The notes: a model not told the origin generated them from the sequence alone. A stretch of 64,000 bases of DNA from Halomonas sp. SSL-5 (GCF_030708455.1 NZ_JAUYWF010000002.1:1-64000); one strand, 5' to 3'. Numbered from the stretch's first letter, positions 34,372 to 43,961 are shown. Translations and numbers: made by a program.

Positions 34372-34677
34372 ATGACTACACCTTCGATCGATACCTTCGG
34401 CATGCAGCGCAGCCTGCGCCAGTGCCTCTCCAACATGGCCGCCCTGCTCTATCGCCAGGGCCACGTCCTCGAGACCGTCACCGTGCCCCATCGCGGCCTC
34501 GACCCCGATGCCCTGGAGACACTGGAAAGCGATTGCCGCGAGTGGTCGGCCTGCCAGCGCATCCTCGAGACCAGCGAGGCGGCCACCTGGAACGACCAGC
34601 GACGCTTCGTGCTCACCGGCATGGGTCGCGAGCTGCTGTTCGACATGTTCGGCGAGGGCGCCGCGGACTGCGCCTGA
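34372..34677 (+). CDS. Conserved hypothetical protein, 101 aa
   Basis: Soluble, predicted helical, with three Cys (one in the C-terminal DCA). It begins MTTPSIDTFGMQRSLRQCLSN and has SDCREWSACQRILETSEAATW... in its middle. The start at 34372 has AGGGA upstream; an in-frame ATG at 34327 overlaps the promoter and is rejected. Family not recognised. It has its own promoter and a strong terminator, so it is a single-gene unit. Confidence 0.75.
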   Translation: MTTPSIDTFGMQRSLRQCLSNMAALLYRQGHVLETVTVPHRGLDPDALETLESDCREWSACQRILETSEAATWNDQRRFVLTGMGRELLFDMFGEGAADCA

Positions 34678-34701
34678 CCCACCCGCTGCCGAGATACACC
34701 T

Positions 34702-34740
34702 GAGGCCCGCCGACGCTCGATTGCGTCGGCGGGCCTCTTT
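34702..34740 (+). terminator. Rho-independent terminator after the 101-aa gene
   Basis: A perfect 15-bp stem (GAGGCCCGCCGACGC / GCGTCGGCGGGCCTC) has a 6-base loop, followed by TTT. It insulates the thi operon from upstream transcription. Confidence 0.92.
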
Positions 34741-34756
34741 GGTTATGTTGGCACCA

Positions 34757-34864
34757 CTTGTCGGGGAGCCCCGGTAGCCGCAACGCGGTGACCTCGGGGG
34801 CTGAGATCGGTACGGCCGAACCCGTTGAACCTGATCAGGTTGATGCCTGCGGAGGGAACAAGAT
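34757..34864 (+). promoter_or_regulatory. TPP riboswitch (THI element)
   Basis: The conserved core is present: GGGGAGCCC near the start, GGGGGCTGAGATCG, ACCCGTTGAACCTGATC and ATGCCTGCGGAGGGAACA. It lies 70 bp before thiO and would reduce expression of thiO-thiS-thiG when thiamine pyrophosphate is abundant. Confidence 0.95.
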
Positions 34865-34934
34865 CGTGCATCGCTGCCCGCCCCTGTCCCGCATCTGGCC
34901 TGCTCACCATCGTCAACCGCCGGATGCCAGACCC

Positions 34935-36032
34935 ATGACCGCTTCTTCCCGATACCGCATCGCCGTGGCCGGCGCCGGCCTGCTCGGCCGCCTGCTCGCC
35001 TGGCAGCTGCTGCGCGACGGCCACGCCGTCACCCTGTATGACGCCGGCGATCTCGACACCCCGCCCGCGGCCGCCTGGGCCGCCGCCGGCATGGTCGCCC
35101 CGCTGGCCGAGACCGTGGTCGGCGAGCGCTGCGTCTACGCCATGGGCCGAGTCGCCCTGGAGCGCTGGCCGCAGTGGCTCACCGAACTCGCGGCTCCGCA
35201 GCTGTGGCACCAGCAGGGCAGCCTGGTGGTGGCCCACCCCCAGGACGAGAACGAACTGACCCAGTTCCGCCGCGATCTGGACGACGCCATCGGCGAGCCC
35301 GGCGGTTATCGGGCGCTGGATGCCGCCGGCGTCCAGGCGCTGGAACCCGGCCTGACGGGCTTCCGCCAGGGCCTGTTTCTCGCCGCTGAGGCCCATCTCG
35401 ACAACCGTGAACTGCTCGGCCGGCTGCTCGCGGCGATCCGCGAGCTGGGCGGTGAGTGCCATGCCCATGCGCCGGTCGAGGCCCGACCCGGCGAGATCGA
35501 GACCGACGCCGGCCGCCGCGCCTTCGACCTGGTGCTCGACTGTCGCGGCCACGGCGCCAGGCCCCGGCACCCGACACTGCGCGGGGTGCGCGGCGAGACC
35601 CTGCATGTCCATACCGACGAGGTGGCGCTGTCCCGGCCGGTACGCCTGATGCACCCGCGCTATCAACTCTACGTGGTCCCAAAGCCCGGCGGGCGTTTCG
35701 TGATCGGCGCCACCTCCATCGAGAGCGAGGACCGCTCGCCGATCTCGCTGCAGTCGTCGCTGGAGCTCGCAAGCGCCCTCACCACCCTGTCGCCGGCCTT
35801 CGCCGAGGCGCGCATCCTCGAGCAAGGCGTCAATCTGCGCCCGGCGTTCCGGGACAACCTGCCCCACGTCACCCGGGAGGACGGCCTGATCGGCGCCAAC
35901 GGCCTGTTCCGCCACGGCTACCTGCTGGCCCCGGCGGTGGTCGACCATGTGCTGGCCGAGATCCGCGGCGAGGGCCAGCGCCCCTTCGCCGCGGTGCTGT
36001 CCGCTGCCGCGCCCCAGGAGTCCCTGTCTTGA
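34935..36032 (+). CDS. thiO: Glycine oxidase ThiO (FAD-dependent)
   Basis: 365 aa from the ATG at 34935, just before the Rossmann motif AVAGAGLLGRLLAWQL; upstream in-frame codons lie inside the riboswitch. The DAO-family C-terminal part has LYVVPKPGGRFVIGATS and NLRPAFRDNLPHV, and GLFRHGYLLAP near the end. It oxidises glycine to the imine used by ThiG to build the thiazole of thiamine. The ribosome site is weak. First gene after the TPP riboswitch. Confidence 0.93.
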   Translation: MTASSRYRIAVAGAGLLGRLLAWQLLRDGHAVTLYDAGDLDTPPAAAWAAAGMVAPLAETVVGERCVYAMGRVALERWPQWLTELAAPQLWHQQGSLVVAHPQDENELTQFRRDLDDAIGEPGGYRALDAAGVQALEPGLTGFRQGLFLAAEAHLDNRELLGRLLAAIRELGGECHAHAPVEARPGEIETDAGRRAFDLVLDCRGHGARPRHPTLRGVRGETLHVHTDEVALSRPVRLMHPRYQLYVVPKPGGRFVIGATSIESEDRSPISLQSSLELASALTTLSPAFAEARILEQGVNLRPAFRDNLPHVTREDGLIGANGLFRHGYLLAPAVVDHVLAEIRGEGQRPFAAVLSAAAPQESLS

Positions 36033-36066
36033 CCCGGCGTCGAATGCTTTTGAAGAGGAGCGCCCC

Positions 36067-36276
36067 ATGAACGAGATCACCCTGAGCCTCAATGGCGAGC
36101 CCGCGCGGCTGCCCGAGGGAACCGCCCTGGCCACCGCCCTGCAGCGCTGGGGCTACGGCGAGCGCCGTGTCGCCGTGGCCGTCAACGACGCCTTCGCGCC
36201 GCGCTCCACCTGGCCCCAGCGCACCCTCGACGACGGCGACCGCATCGATATCGTGGCCCCGGTAGGAGGCGGCTGA
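36067..36276 (+). CDS. thiS: Sulfur carrier protein ThiS
   Basis: 69 aa, a ubiquitin-like fold ending in the required Gly-Gly (IVAPVGGG). The ATG at 36067 has AGGAGCG upstream. It is thiocarboxylated at the terminal Gly and delivers sulfur to ThiG. The stop overlaps the ATG of thiG (TGATG). Confidence 0.96.
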   Translation: MNEITLSLNGEPARLPEGTALATALQRWGYGERRVAVAVNDAFAPRSTWPQRTLDDGDRIDIVAPVGGG

Positions 36277-37088
36277 TGAACACGCTCAACGACGCGCACG
36301 ACGACGCCCTGGTGCTCTACGGCGAGGCCTTCACCAGCCGCTTCCTGCTGGGCACCGCCCTCTACCCCTCGCCCATGGTGATGCAGGAGGCGATCGCCGC
36401 CGCCGGCTGCGACATGCTGACCCTGGGGCTGCGCCGCCAGAACCCCGCCGGCGGCGACGGCGAGGCCTTCTGGCAGATCCTGCGCGAAAGCGGCTGCCGG
36501 CTGCTGCCCAACACCGCCGGCTGCCGCTCCGCCCGGGAGGCGATCACCCTGGCCGAGATGTCCCGGGAGCTGTTCGACACGCCCTGGATCAAGCTCGAGG
36601 TGATCGGCGACGACTACAACCTGCAGCCCGACCCCTTCGGCCTGCTCGAGGCCGCCCGGGAGCTGATCGACCAGGGCTTCAAGGTGCTGCCCTACTGCAC
36701 CGACGACCTGGTGCTCTGCCAGCGCCTGCGCGAGGCCGGCTGCCAGGCGCTGATGCCCTGGGGCGCCCCCATCGGCACCGGCCGCGGGCTGATGAACCGC
36801 TACGCCCTGGGCACCCTGCGCGAACGCCTCGACGTGCCGCTGATCATCGACGCCGGCCTCGGCGCCCCCTCCCAGGCCGCCGAGGCCATGGAGATGGGCT
36901 TCGATGGCGTGCTGCTCAACACCGCCGTGGCCAGGGCACGCCGCCCCGCCCAGATGGCGGCCGCCTTCGCCCGGGCCATCGAGGCGGGGCGCGAGGCCTT
37001 CCGCGCCGGGCTGATGGAGCGGCGCCAGACGGCGAGCCCCAGCACGCCAACCCTGGGCCAGCCGTTCTGGCACACCGGCCAGCAGTGA
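36276..37088 (+). CDS. thiG: Thiazole synthase ThiG
   Basis: 270 aa, a TIM barrel. The Schiff-base Lys is in [10 protein letters not shown], with PNTAGC and [12 protein letters not shown] phosphate-binding loops. It joins deoxyxylulose phosphate, the imine from ThiO and sulfur from ThiS. Its start overlaps the thiS stop. In related genomes trmB often follows; here a decayed gene fragment follows instead. Confidence 0.97.
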   Translation: MNTLNDAHDDALVLYGEAFTSRFLLGTALYPSPMVMQEAIAAAGCDMLTLGLRRQNPAGGDGEAFWQILRESGCRLLPNTAGCRSAREAITLAEMSRELFDTPWIKLEVIGDDYNLQPDPFGLLEAARELIDQGFKVLPYCTDDLVLCQRLREAGCQALMPWGAPIGTGRGLMNRYALGTLRERLDVPLIIDAGLGAPSQAAEAMEMGFDGVLLNTAVARARRPAQMAAAFARAIEAGREAFRAGLMERRQTASPSTPTLGQPFWHTGQQ

Positions 37089-37106
37089 CGAAGAACCGGA
37101 TCACTC

Positions 37107-37343
37107 GTGGCGCAGCGCCTCCATCACGCTCCCCGCTGGCCATCGCCCAGCAGGCCATCCTCGAGGGGGAACGCTTCGCCCCAGGAGGGCAGCCCCGACA
37201 CCCTCTCGCTGCTCGAGTCGCGCGGCCACACCATCAGCCAGCAGCCTGCCATGGGTGCCGCCCAGTCGATCCTGATCGAGGACGGCATCTACTACGGCGG
37301 CGCCGACCCACGCCGCTCCACCTCGTCGGCCATCGGACTGTGA
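37107..37343 (+). pseudogene. Decayed C-terminal fragment of gamma-glutamyltransferase
   Basis: In one frame from about 37191 to a TGA at 37341-37343 the product reads SPDTLSLLESRGH, then AMGAAQSILIEDG and YYGGADPRRSTSS, the typical last 50 residues of gamma-glutamyltranspeptidases. The codons before 37191 in this frame give an unrelated basic peptide, and the catalytic Thr and the large subunit are missing. A fragment such as AIAQQAILEGE (another frame, about 37140-37175) suggests a frameshift within the remnant. It is probably non-functional. Confidence 0.7.
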
Positions 37344-37376
37344 CCCTGCCCGCCCCCGGCCCAGCCGGGGGCACAC

Positions 37377-37410
37377 GAAAAAGCCGCCTAGCGGAGTACG
37401 CTAAGCGGCT
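37377..37410 (-). terminator. Terminator of tRNA-Ala
   Basis: Read on the minus strand, AGCCGCTTAGCG and CGCTAGGCGGCT pair (one mismatch) with a short loop, then TTTTT. It lies 18 bp past the tRNA 3' end. Confidence 0.85.
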
Positions 37411-37427
37411 GATTCGTTGAAACTTGT

Positions 37428-37503
37428 TGGTGGAGCCTAGCGGGATCGAACCGCTGACCTCAACACTGCCAGTGTTGCGCTCTCCCAGCTGAGCTAAGGC
37501 CCC
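37428..37503 (-). tRNA. tRNA-Ala (anticodon GGC)
   Basis: 76 nt with the CCA end encoded. The acceptor GGGGCCT pairs with AGGCTCC (allowing a G-T pair), D-loop AGCTCAGCTGGGAGAGC, anticodon loop CTGGCAG on a CAACA/TGTTG stem, and GGTTCGATCCC in the T arm. It has a strong promoter and its own terminator. Confidence 0.97.
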
Positions 37504-37534
37504 ACACCGTCTCGCCGTTGCGAGAACGGGGCAA

Positions 37535-37563
37535 ATATTACGGTTCCGAGAACGCCGCGTCAA
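37535..37563 (-). promoter_or_regulatory. Promoter of tRNA-Ala
   Basis: On the minus strand, TTGACG (37563-37558) and TAATAT (37540-37535) are separated by 17 bp, 31 bp before the tRNA. Confidence 0.85.
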
Positions 37564-37700
37564 GCCCTTTTTTCATGACCCTCCCTGCCTAAGTAGGCTT
37601 TCCTCCCGGATGCCAGTTGTGCCACTCTTTACCCTACTAATGACCCGTTCCTTTCGTTGAGACGCCTCGCCGCTGACGAGCCGTTCAGGAGTCACCCGTC

Positions 37701-38348
37701 TTGATCAAGGTACTCATTGCCGATGACCATCACCTGATAAGGACCAGCCTTGCCCACCTGCTGAACGCCGAAAAGGGCCTGCGGGTCATCGGCGAGGCCT
37801 CCAGTGGCGAGGAAGCGATCGCCCAGACCCGCCGCCTTAAGCCGGACGTGGTGCTGATGGACATTCGCATGCCGGGCATCGGCGGGCTCGAGGCCACGCG
37901 CAAGATCACCCGCACCCTGCCGGATGCCCGCGTGCTGATCCTGACCGCCTGGCTGGAGGACACCTTCGCCCAGCGCCTGCTGGACGCCGGCGCCTGGGGG
38001 CTGGTCAGCAAGGACTCCCAGCACGATGAGATGGTCGGCGCCATCCGCGAGGTGTTCCATGGCCAGCGCTATGTTAGCCCCGACGTGGCACAGCGCCTGG
38101 TCCTGGCGCGGATCGATTCGCCGGAGAACCCCTTCGATGAGCTCTCCTCCCGTGAGATGCAGGTGGCGATGATGATCATCAACTGCCAGAAGGTCGCGGA
38201 CATCTCCGACCGCCTGTTCCTCAGCCCCAAGACGGTCAACACTTACCGCTACCGCGTCTTCGAGAAGCTCGGGGTCAACTCCGACGTGGAGCTCACCCAC
38301 CTGGGGCTTCGCCACGGATTGGTGGAAGGCTTCTCCGGCGTCGAGTAA
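37701..38348 (+). CDS. gacA: Response regulator GacA/UvrY
   Basis: 215 aa from a TTG start preceded by AGGAGT. The receiver has ADDHH and phospho-Asp54 in VVLMDIRMPG. The LuxR helix-turn-helix is LSSREMQVAMMIINCQKVAD and LFLSPKTVNTYRYRVFEKLGV. Partner of the GacS/BarA kinase; in pseudomonads and relatives it activates small RNAs that titrate CsrA/RsmA and so controls biofilm and secondary metabolism. It precedes uvrC by 10 bp, the usual gacA-uvrC pair. Its targets could include the adhesin locus, but nothing here shows it. Confidence 0.96.
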   Translation: MIKVLIADDHHLIRTSLAHLLNAEKGLRVIGEASSGEEAIAQTRRLKPDVVLMDIRMPGIGGLEATRKITRTLPDARVLILTAWLEDTFAQRLLDAGAWGLVSKDSQHDEMVGAIREVFHGQRYVSPDVAQRLVLARIDSPENPFDELSSREMQVAMMIINCQKVADISDRLFLSPKTVNTYRYRVFEKLGVNSDVELTHLGLRHGLVEGFSGVE

Positions 38349-38358
38349 CCTGCGCGCC

Positions 38359-40173
38359 ATGACCTTCGACCATCGCCGCTTCCTGGCCCACGTCAGCGAG
38401 GCCCCCGGCATCTACCGCATGCTCGACGCAGCCGGCGACACCCTCTATATCGGTAAGGCGCGTCGCCTGCGTGCGCGCCTGGCCAGCTACTTCCGTGGCG
38501 CACTCAACGCCAAGACCCAGGCGCTGGTGGGCCGCATCGCCGATGTCCAGGTCACGGTGACCAACAGCGAGACCGAGGCCCTGCTGCTCGAGCAGACCCT
38601 GATCAAGGAGCTGCGCCCGCCGTACAACATCCTGCTGCGGGACGACAAGTCCTACCCCTTCGTGTTCGTCACCGACCGCCACCCCTTCCCGGCCCTGGAG
38701 TACAAGCGCGCCCGGAGCCGCCGCGATGACGGCCGCTACCTGGGCCCCTATCCCAGCAGCCACGCGGTTCGCGACAGCCTCTCGCTGATGCAGAAGATCT
38801 TCCGCATCCGCAACTGCGAGGACAGCGTCTTCGCTCACCGCACGCGGCCCTGCCTGCAGTACCAGATCGACCGCTGCAGCGCGCCCTGCGTGGACTACAT
38901 CAGCGAGGCCGACTACCGCCGCGACCTGGAGCACGCCGTGCAGTGCCTGGAGGGCAAGAGCGAACAGGTCACCCGCGAGCTGACCACCGCCATGGAAGCC
39001 GCCAGCCGCGAACTGGCCTTCGAGGAGGCGGCACGGCTGCGCGACCAGGTCCAGCAGCTGCGCCAGCTGCAGCAGCGCCAGTTCGTGGATACCGGAGACG
39101 GCGATGCCGACGCCTTTGCGCTGGCCAGCCGCCCCGGGGCGTTGTGCATCTCGGTGCTGGCGATCCGCCAGGGGCGCCTGTTGGGGGCGCGTCATCACGC
39201 CCCCGCCAATGGCCTGGACCTGTCGGAGGAGGCGCTGCTCGGCGACTTCATCAGCCAGTACTACCTGGGCCAGGCCCGCGAGATTCCCCGCGAGGTGATC
39301 ACCAGCCACGCCGTGCCCGATGCCGAGCTGATCGCCCGGGCGCTGGCCGAGAAGGCCGGCCGACGGGTACGCCTGACCGATCAGGTGCGCGGCCATCGTG
39401 CCCAGTGGAAGGAGTTGGCACGCACCAACGCCGAACAGCAGCTGGCCGGCCAGCTGGCCAGCCAGAATCAGCTTGCGCGGCGCTTCGAGGCGCTGCGCGA
39501 AGCCCTGGGCATGGCGACGCCCCCCGCGCGCCTGGAGTGCTTCGATATCAGCCACAGCCACGGCGAGGCCACCGTGGCCTCCTGCGTGGTGTTCGACGAG
39601 AACGGCCCGCGCAAGTCGGACTACCGGCGCTTCAATATCGAGGGGGTCCCGGCGGGCGACGACTACGCGGCCATGCAGCAGGCGCTGACGCGACGCTTTC
39701 GCCGCGTGAAGGGGGGCGAGGGCCAGGCGCCGGATGTGCTCGTAGTGGATGGCGGCAAGGGGCAGCTCAACATGGCACGGGAGGTGCTCGAATCCCTCGG
39801 GGTCACCGGCGTGGCGCTGCTCGGCGTGGCCAAGGGCACGACCCGCAAGGCGGGCCTGGAGACGCTGTTCCTGGAGACCGTGGACCGCACCCTGAACCTG
39901 GAGGCCTCCTCGCCGGCACTGCACCTGATCCAGCATATTCGCGATGAATCCCACCGCTTCGCCATCACCGGCCACCGCACCCGGCGTGACAAGGTCCGGC
40001 GCACCTCCACCCTGGAGGGCATCGCCGGGGTCGGCCCCAAGCGCAGGCGCGAGCTGCTGCGCTTCTTCGGCGGCCTGCAGGGGGTCAAGCAAGCCAGTCG
40101 CGACGAACTCGCCCGGGTGCCGGGCATCAGCGACAGCCTGGCCGAGACGATCCATCGCGCCCTGCATGGATGA
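38359..40173 (+). CDS. uvrC: Excinuclease ABC subunit C
   Basis: 604 aa. The GIY-YIG nuclease domain is N-terminal ([20 protein letters not shown]), followed by the Cys-rich [15 protein letters not shown], a UVR motif for UvrB contact ([17 protein letters not shown]), the RNase H-like second nuclease ([20 protein letters not shown], then [11 protein letters not shown]) and two C-terminal helix-hairpin-helices ([19 protein letters not shown]). It makes both incisions in nucleotide-excision repair. Confidence 0.98.
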   Translation: MTFDHRRFLAHVSEAPGIYRMLDAAGDTLYIGKARRLRARLASYFRGALNAKTQALVGRIADVQVTVTNSETEALLLEQTLIKELRPPYNILLRDDKSYPFVFVTDRHPFPALEYKRARSRRDDGRYLGPYPSSHAVRDSLSLMQKIFRIRNCEDSVFAHRTRPCLQYQIDRCSAPCVDYISEADYRRDLEHAVQCLEGKSEQVTRELTTAMEAASRELAFEEAARLRDQVQQLRQLQQRQFVDTGDGDADAFALASRPGALCISVLAIRQGRLLGARHHAPANGLDLSEEALLGDFISQYYLGQAREIPREVITSHAVPDAELIARALAEKAGRRVRLTDQVRGHRAQWKELARTNAEQQLAGQLASQNQLARRFEALREALGMATPPARLECFDISHSHGEATVASCVVFDENGPRKSDYRRFNIEGVPAGDDYAAMQQALTRRFRRVKGGEGQAPDVLVVDGGKGQLNMAREVLESLGVTGVALLGVAKGTTRKAGLETLFLETVDRTLNLEASSPALHLIQHIRDESHRFAITGHRTRRDKVRRTSTLEGIAGVGPKRRRELLRFFGGLQGVKQASRDELARVPGISDSLAETIHRALHG

Positions 40174-40241
40174 TGACCGCCAAGCGGGATAGAATACGCC
40201 AACGCTTGACGCCCCCTCACCGGCAAGGACAGCTTCGCGCG

Positions 40242-40790
40242 ATGAACATCCCGAATATCCTCACCCTGGCCCGTATCGCCTTCATCCCGCTACTGGTAGT
40301 GCTGTTCTATCTGCCCTTCACCTGGAGCATGCCCCTGGCGGCCGCCTTCTTCGCCTTGGCCTCGATCACCGACTGGCTCGACGGCTACCTGGCCCGGCGC
40401 TGGGACCAGGCCACGCCGTTCGGTGCCTTCCTCGACCCGGTGGCCGACAAGCTGATGGTCGCGGTGGCCCTGGCGCTGATGATCGAGCGCTACGACGTGA
40501 TCTGGCTGACCCTGCCGGCGCTGGTGATCATCGGCCGCGAGATCGTGATCTCGGCGCTGCGCGAATGGATGGCCGAGATGGGCAAGCGTGGCAGCGTGGC
40601 GGTGTCATGGATCGGCAAGCTGAAGACCACCCTGCAGATGGTGGCCATCTTCCTGCTGCTGGCCTTCGCCCCCGGCACGCCCATCGCCGTGCTCGCCGTG
40701 GTGACGCTCTACGTGGCCGCCGTGCTGACGCTGTGGTCGATGGTTCTCTACCTCCGCGCGGCCTGGCCGCACCTCAGGCGCTCCATGTAG
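40242..40790 (+). CDS. pgsA: CDP-diacylglycerol-glycerol-3-phosphate 3-phosphatidyltransferase
   Basis: 182 aa from the ATG at 40242, where [11 protein letters not shown] is the expected family N terminus. The CDP-alcohol phosphatidyltransferase motif [20 protein letters not shown] (with VADK following) is complete. Four to six membrane helices. It commits CDP-diacylglycerol to phosphatidylglycerol. The open frame upstream overlaps the uvrC end and is rejected. Confidence 0.97.
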   Translation: MNIPNILTLARIAFIPLLVVLFYLPFTWSMPLAAAFFALASITDWLDGYLARRWDQATPFGAFLDPVADKLMVAVALALMIERYDVIWLTLPALVIIGREIVISALREWMAEMGKRGSVAVSWIGKLKTTLQMVAIFLLLAFAPGTPIAVLAVVTLYVAAVLTLWSMVLYLRAAWPHLRRSM

Positions 40791-40822
40791 GCAGTGACGC
40801 AGTAGGCGGGGCGCAAAAGCGC

Positions 40823-40850
40823 TTGACAGTCACCGGCTTATCCGTATAAT
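40823..40850 (+). promoter_or_regulatory. Consensus promoter of the tRNA Gly-Cys-Leu cluster
   Basis: TTGACA (40823-40828) and TATAAT (40845-40850) with a 16-bp spacer lie 15 bp before tRNA-Gly; the downstream GC-rich discriminator fits a stable-RNA promoter. Confidence 0.93.
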
Positions 40851-40865
40851 TCGCTCTCGAGTCAG

Positions 40866-40940
40866 GCGGGAATAGCTCAGTGGTAGAGCATCGCCTTGCC
40901 AAGGCGAGGGTCGCGAGTTCGAATCTCGTTTCCCGCTCCA
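40866..40940 (+). tRNA. tRNA-Gly (anticodon GCC)
   Basis: 75 nt with CCA encoded. GCGGGAA pairs with TTCCCGC; the anticodon stem-loop CGCCTTGCCAAGGCG places GCC in the loop; T arm has GAGTTCGAATCTC. Confidence 0.97.
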
Positions 40941-40967
40941 TTCCTACGGAATGGCACGACTCGATGA

Positions 40968-41041
40968 GGCTGGATGGCAGAGTGGTTATGCAGCGGACTG
41001 CAACTCCGTGTACGCCGGTTCGATTCCGACTCCAGCCTCCA
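40968..41041 (+). tRNA. tRNA-Cys (anticodon GCA)
   Basis: 74 nt with CCA encoded. GGCTGGA pairs with TCCAGCC; the loop CTGCAAC within GGACTGCAACTCC carries GCA. Confidence 0.97.
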
Positions 41042-41075
41042 CTCCCCGATTTCCTGTACTGCCCGACACCGTGCC

Positions 41076-41162
41076 GCCCGGATGGCGAAATTGGTAGACG
41101 CAAGGGACTTAAAATCCCTCGGTGGCGACACCGTGCCGGTTCGAGCCCGGCTCCGGGCACCA
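41076..41162 (+). tRNA. tRNA-Leu (anticodon TAA)
   Basis: 87 nt with a long variable arm (CGGTGGCGACACCG) and CCA encoded. GCCCGGA pairs with TCCGGGC; the anticodon loop CTTAAAA lies between GGGA and TCCC. Confidence 0.97.
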
Positions 41163-41209
41163 GCCATCATGTGATGGGCTAGTCAATACCCCAGCGGGGC
41201 AACCGCTTG

Positions 41210-42355
41210 ATGAACCTGCCGCCCCTGCGCGACCCCTTCTTCACCTATCGCTATCGTCGCCGATTGCATGTCCTGCGCGTGCTGCTGGCGCTGACCACCA
41301 CCTTTGTCATTACCCGTACCTTCGCGATCCCCCACTCCGGCTGGGCGCTGGTCAGCACCGTGATGGTGATGGGCAACCTGCCGCATATCGGCGGCGTGCT
41401 CGACAAGGGTCGCCAGCGACTGCTGGGCACCGTCCTCGGCGCCGGCTCCGGCCTGCTGCTGATCCTGCTGCCCCCCGACCCGCCCCTGCTGATCCCCGCC
41501 GGCAGCCTGATCGCCATCGGCATCGCCACCTGGTTCACCTTCGGCAATCGTCACGGCTACAGCGGCCTGATGTTCGCCATCAGCCTGCTGCTGGTGGTCG
41601 GCGACGGCAGCCACGCCCTGAACGTGGGCCTGTGGCGCGCCTTCGATGTGCTACTCGGCACCCTGGTCGGCATCATGGTCACGTTACTGGTCCTGCCCCA
41701 GAAGGCTACCGACATGATGCGCTTCATGCTGGCCGAGAACCTCGAACGCATGGCACGGCTCTTCCACGTCCACACCACCGCCTCGGCCGCCCTGGATATC
41801 GACACCCGCGCCCTGCTCAAGGCCACCAGCTCGGCGCTGGTCAAGCAGCGCGGCCTGGTCGATGCCATCCATCGTGAGCGGCGCCTGAGTCGGGACGAGC
41901 TGGATGACATCATCTCCCTGCAGCGGCGCATGCTCTCGACCATCGAACTGCTGCTCGAGACCCACTGGAACACACGGGCCGGCCACGATCTTATCGAGGC
42001 GATGGACGGCCTGCGTGACGAACAGCACCGCCTCGCCCGGGAGCTGGGCACCCTGGCCTACCAGGTGCGTACCGGCCAGCCCATCGAGGTCGAGGTCAGC
42101 CAGTTCGACCTGCAGCGCCACGCCACGCTCGCCACCACCGCGGTCAGCGCCGAGGGACGCGCCCTCTTCAGCCCCAGCGGCTATCTTTGGCTCAACCGCG
42201 AGCTGGCACGCCTCACCGAGGCCCTGGTCACCCGCCTGGGGGGCCTTACCCGCCTGCCCAGCCGCCGCCTCCGCCGCGCCTCGGGGCGCAAATGGGCGCT
42301 CCGCCACCCCGCCACGACCGATAGAGGAACGCAAGATGCCCCACGGCAACCATGA
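41210..42355 (+). CDS. FUSC-family inner-membrane protein
   Basis: 381 aa. The N-terminal 160 residues form about six membrane helices with the FUSC pattern (VLRVLLALTTTFVITRTF, SGWALVSTVMVMGNLPHIGG and GTVLGAGSGLLLILL). The C-terminal 200 residues are soluble and helical. Relatives include AaeB-type efflux proteins and YccS; this is the half-length form. The preceding TTG (41207) is an alternative start. It overlaps nadB by 20 bp. The substrate is unknown. Confidence 0.87.
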   Translation: MNLPPLRDPFFTYRYRRRLHVLRVLLALTTTFVITRTFAIPHSGWALVSTVMVMGNLPHIGGVLDKGRQRLLGTVLGAGSGLLLILLPPDPPLLIPAGSLIAIGIATWFTFGNRHGYSGLMFAISLLLVVGDGSHALNVGLWRAFDVLLGTLVGIMVTLLVLPQKATDMMRFMLAENLERMARLFHVHTTASAALDIDTRALLKATSSALVKQRGLVDAIHRERRLSRDELDDIISLQRRMLSTIELLLETHWNTRAGHDLIEAMDGLRDEQHRLARELGTLAYQVRTGQPIEVEVSQFDLQRHATLATTAVSAEGRALFSPSGYLWLNRELARLTEALVTRLGGLTRLPSRRLRRASGRKWALRHPATTDRGTQDAPRQP

Positions 42356-43907
42356 CGTGCTGATCATCGGCGGCGGCGTCGCCGGCCTGGTACTGGCCCT
42401 GGAGGTGGCCGACCAGCGTGCCGTGACCCTGCTGCGTCCCGCCAGCGACGACCAGGGTGCCAGCCGTTGGGCCCAGGGCGGCATCGCCGCGGTGCTCTCG
42501 CCAGGCGATGACATCGAGGCCCATGTCCAGGACACCCTGGTGGCGGGCGACGGCCTGTGCGACGAGGCCGCGGTGCGCTTCACCGTGGAGCAGGGGCCGG
42601 CGGCCATCCAATGGCTGCTTGGCCTGGGCGTGCCCTTCACGCGGGATGCCAGCCCCGGGGCCGACTACCCCTACCACCTCACCCGCGAGGGCGGACACGG
42701 CGCGCGACGCATCATCCACGCCGCCGACGCCACCGGGCGCGCGCTGATGGATACCCTCAAGGCCCATGTCGCGGCACACCCGGCGATCCACATCCGCGAC
42801 GACCTCACCGCCATCGGCCTGCTTCAGGACGATGCCGGCCGCTGCCGCGGCGCGCGCTGCCTCGACGCCGCCGGGCAACGGATCGACCTGCCGGCCCACG
42901 ACACCGTGCTGGCCACCGGCGGCGCCAGCGGCCTCTATCGCCACACCACCAGCCCCCAGCCGGCCAGCGGCGAGGGCATGCTGATGGCCGCCGAGCTCGG
43001 CGCCACGCTGATGAACCTGGAATTCCAGCAGTTCCACCCCACCTGCCTCTACGACCCACAGGGCACGCCCTTCCTGATCAGCGAGGCAGTACGCGGCGAG
43101 GGGGGACGACTGCTCAACATCCACGGCGAGCGCTTCATGCCGGCCATCGACCCACGCGCCGAACTGGCACCGCGCGACGTGGTGGCCCGCGCCATCGATG
43201 CCGAGATGCAGCGCACCGGAAGCGAGCATGTCTTCCTGGACGTGCGCCATCTGGGCGAAGCGGCGATCCGCGAGCACTTCCCCACCATCCACGCCCACTG
43301 TGTCGGCCGCGGCATCGATATCGTCAAGGCGCCGATCCCGGTGGTGCCGGCGGCCCACTACAGCTGCGGCGGGGTGGCCACCGACCATCACGGGGCCACC
43401 GACGTGAACCACCTGCATGCCGTGGGCGAGGTGGCCTGTACCGGCCTGCATGGCGCCAACCGCATGGCCAGCAATTCGCTGCTGGAGTGCCTGGTATTTG
43501 CGCGCAGCTGTGCCGCCGTGCTGCGGGAGGCGACGCGGGCACCCCTCGCCGGCAGCCCCACCGCCGCCACCCGGGCCGAGGCGGCGCCGGCGTCACTCGT
43601 GGCGTGGCGTGAGCGCATGCGCGGTGTGATGAGCGCCCGGGTGGCCATCGTACGCCGTGACGCCGGGCTGGATGAGGCCGCAGAGCGGCTGGCCGAGCTT
43701 CACGGGGAGGTCGCGGAGGCCGTTCACCTTGGCCAGCCCGCCGCCGAACTGATGAGCCTGTGGCATTCGCTGCGCCTGGCGCGGCTGACCGTGGCCAGCG
43801 CCCGGGCGCGCCGCGAATCCCGCGGCCTGCACTACAACCCGGACTGCCCGCACCACGGCGACGCCTCCCCCCGGCCCTCCCGGATTCGGCTAGGCGAACT
43901 CCGCTGA
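42336..43907 (+). CDS. nadB: L-aspartate oxidase
   Basis: 523 aa from the ATG at 42336, preceded by AGGAAC. FAD-binding IIGGGVAGLVLAL, the NadB segments SRWAQGGIAAV, GGHGARRIIHAAD and SCGGVATD, and GANRMASNSLLECLVFA are all present. It oxidises aspartate to iminoaspartate in NAD synthesis. The frame is open upstream into the FUSC gene, but the Rossmann fold starts here. Confidence 0.96.
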   Translation: MPHGNHDVLIIGGGVAGLVLALEVADQRAVTLLRPASDDQGASRWAQGGIAAVLSPGDDIEAHVQDTLVAGDGLCDEAAVRFTVEQGPAAIQWLLGLGVPFTRDASPGADYPYHLTREGGHGARRIIHAADATGRALMDTLKAHVAAHPAIHIRDDLTAIGLLQDDAGRCRGARCLDAAGQRIDLPAHDTVLATGGASGLYRHTTSPQPASGEGMLMAAELGATLMNLEFQQFHPTCLYDPQGTPFLISEAVRGEGGRLLNIHGERFMPAIDPRAELAPRDVVARAIDAEMQRTGSEHVFLDVRHLGEAAIREHFPTIHAHCVGRGIDIVKAPIPVVPAAHYSCGGVATDHHGATDVNHLHAVGEVACTGLHGANRMASNSLLECLVFARSCAAVLREATRAPLAGSPTAATRAEAAPASLVAWRERMRGVMSARVAIVRRDAGLDEAAERLAELHGEVAEAVHLGQPAAELMSLWHSLRLARLTVASARARRESRGLHYNPDCPHHGDASPRPSRIRLGELR

Positions 43908-43961
43908 GCGGCAAGCCCGAACGGATGACCACGCCGGCCCCGGCGGAGAGCGGGAATCGGC

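Noticed and set aside
34758..34934. ThiO start inside the TPP riboswitch
   Set aside because: The conserved riboswitch occupies this sequence; the Rossmann motif starts right after the ATG at 34935.
41904..42335. N-terminal extension of NadB within the FUSC gene
   Set aside because: The FAD-binding fold begins at the ATG at 42336, and the upstream frame is a shadow of the FUSC coding frame.
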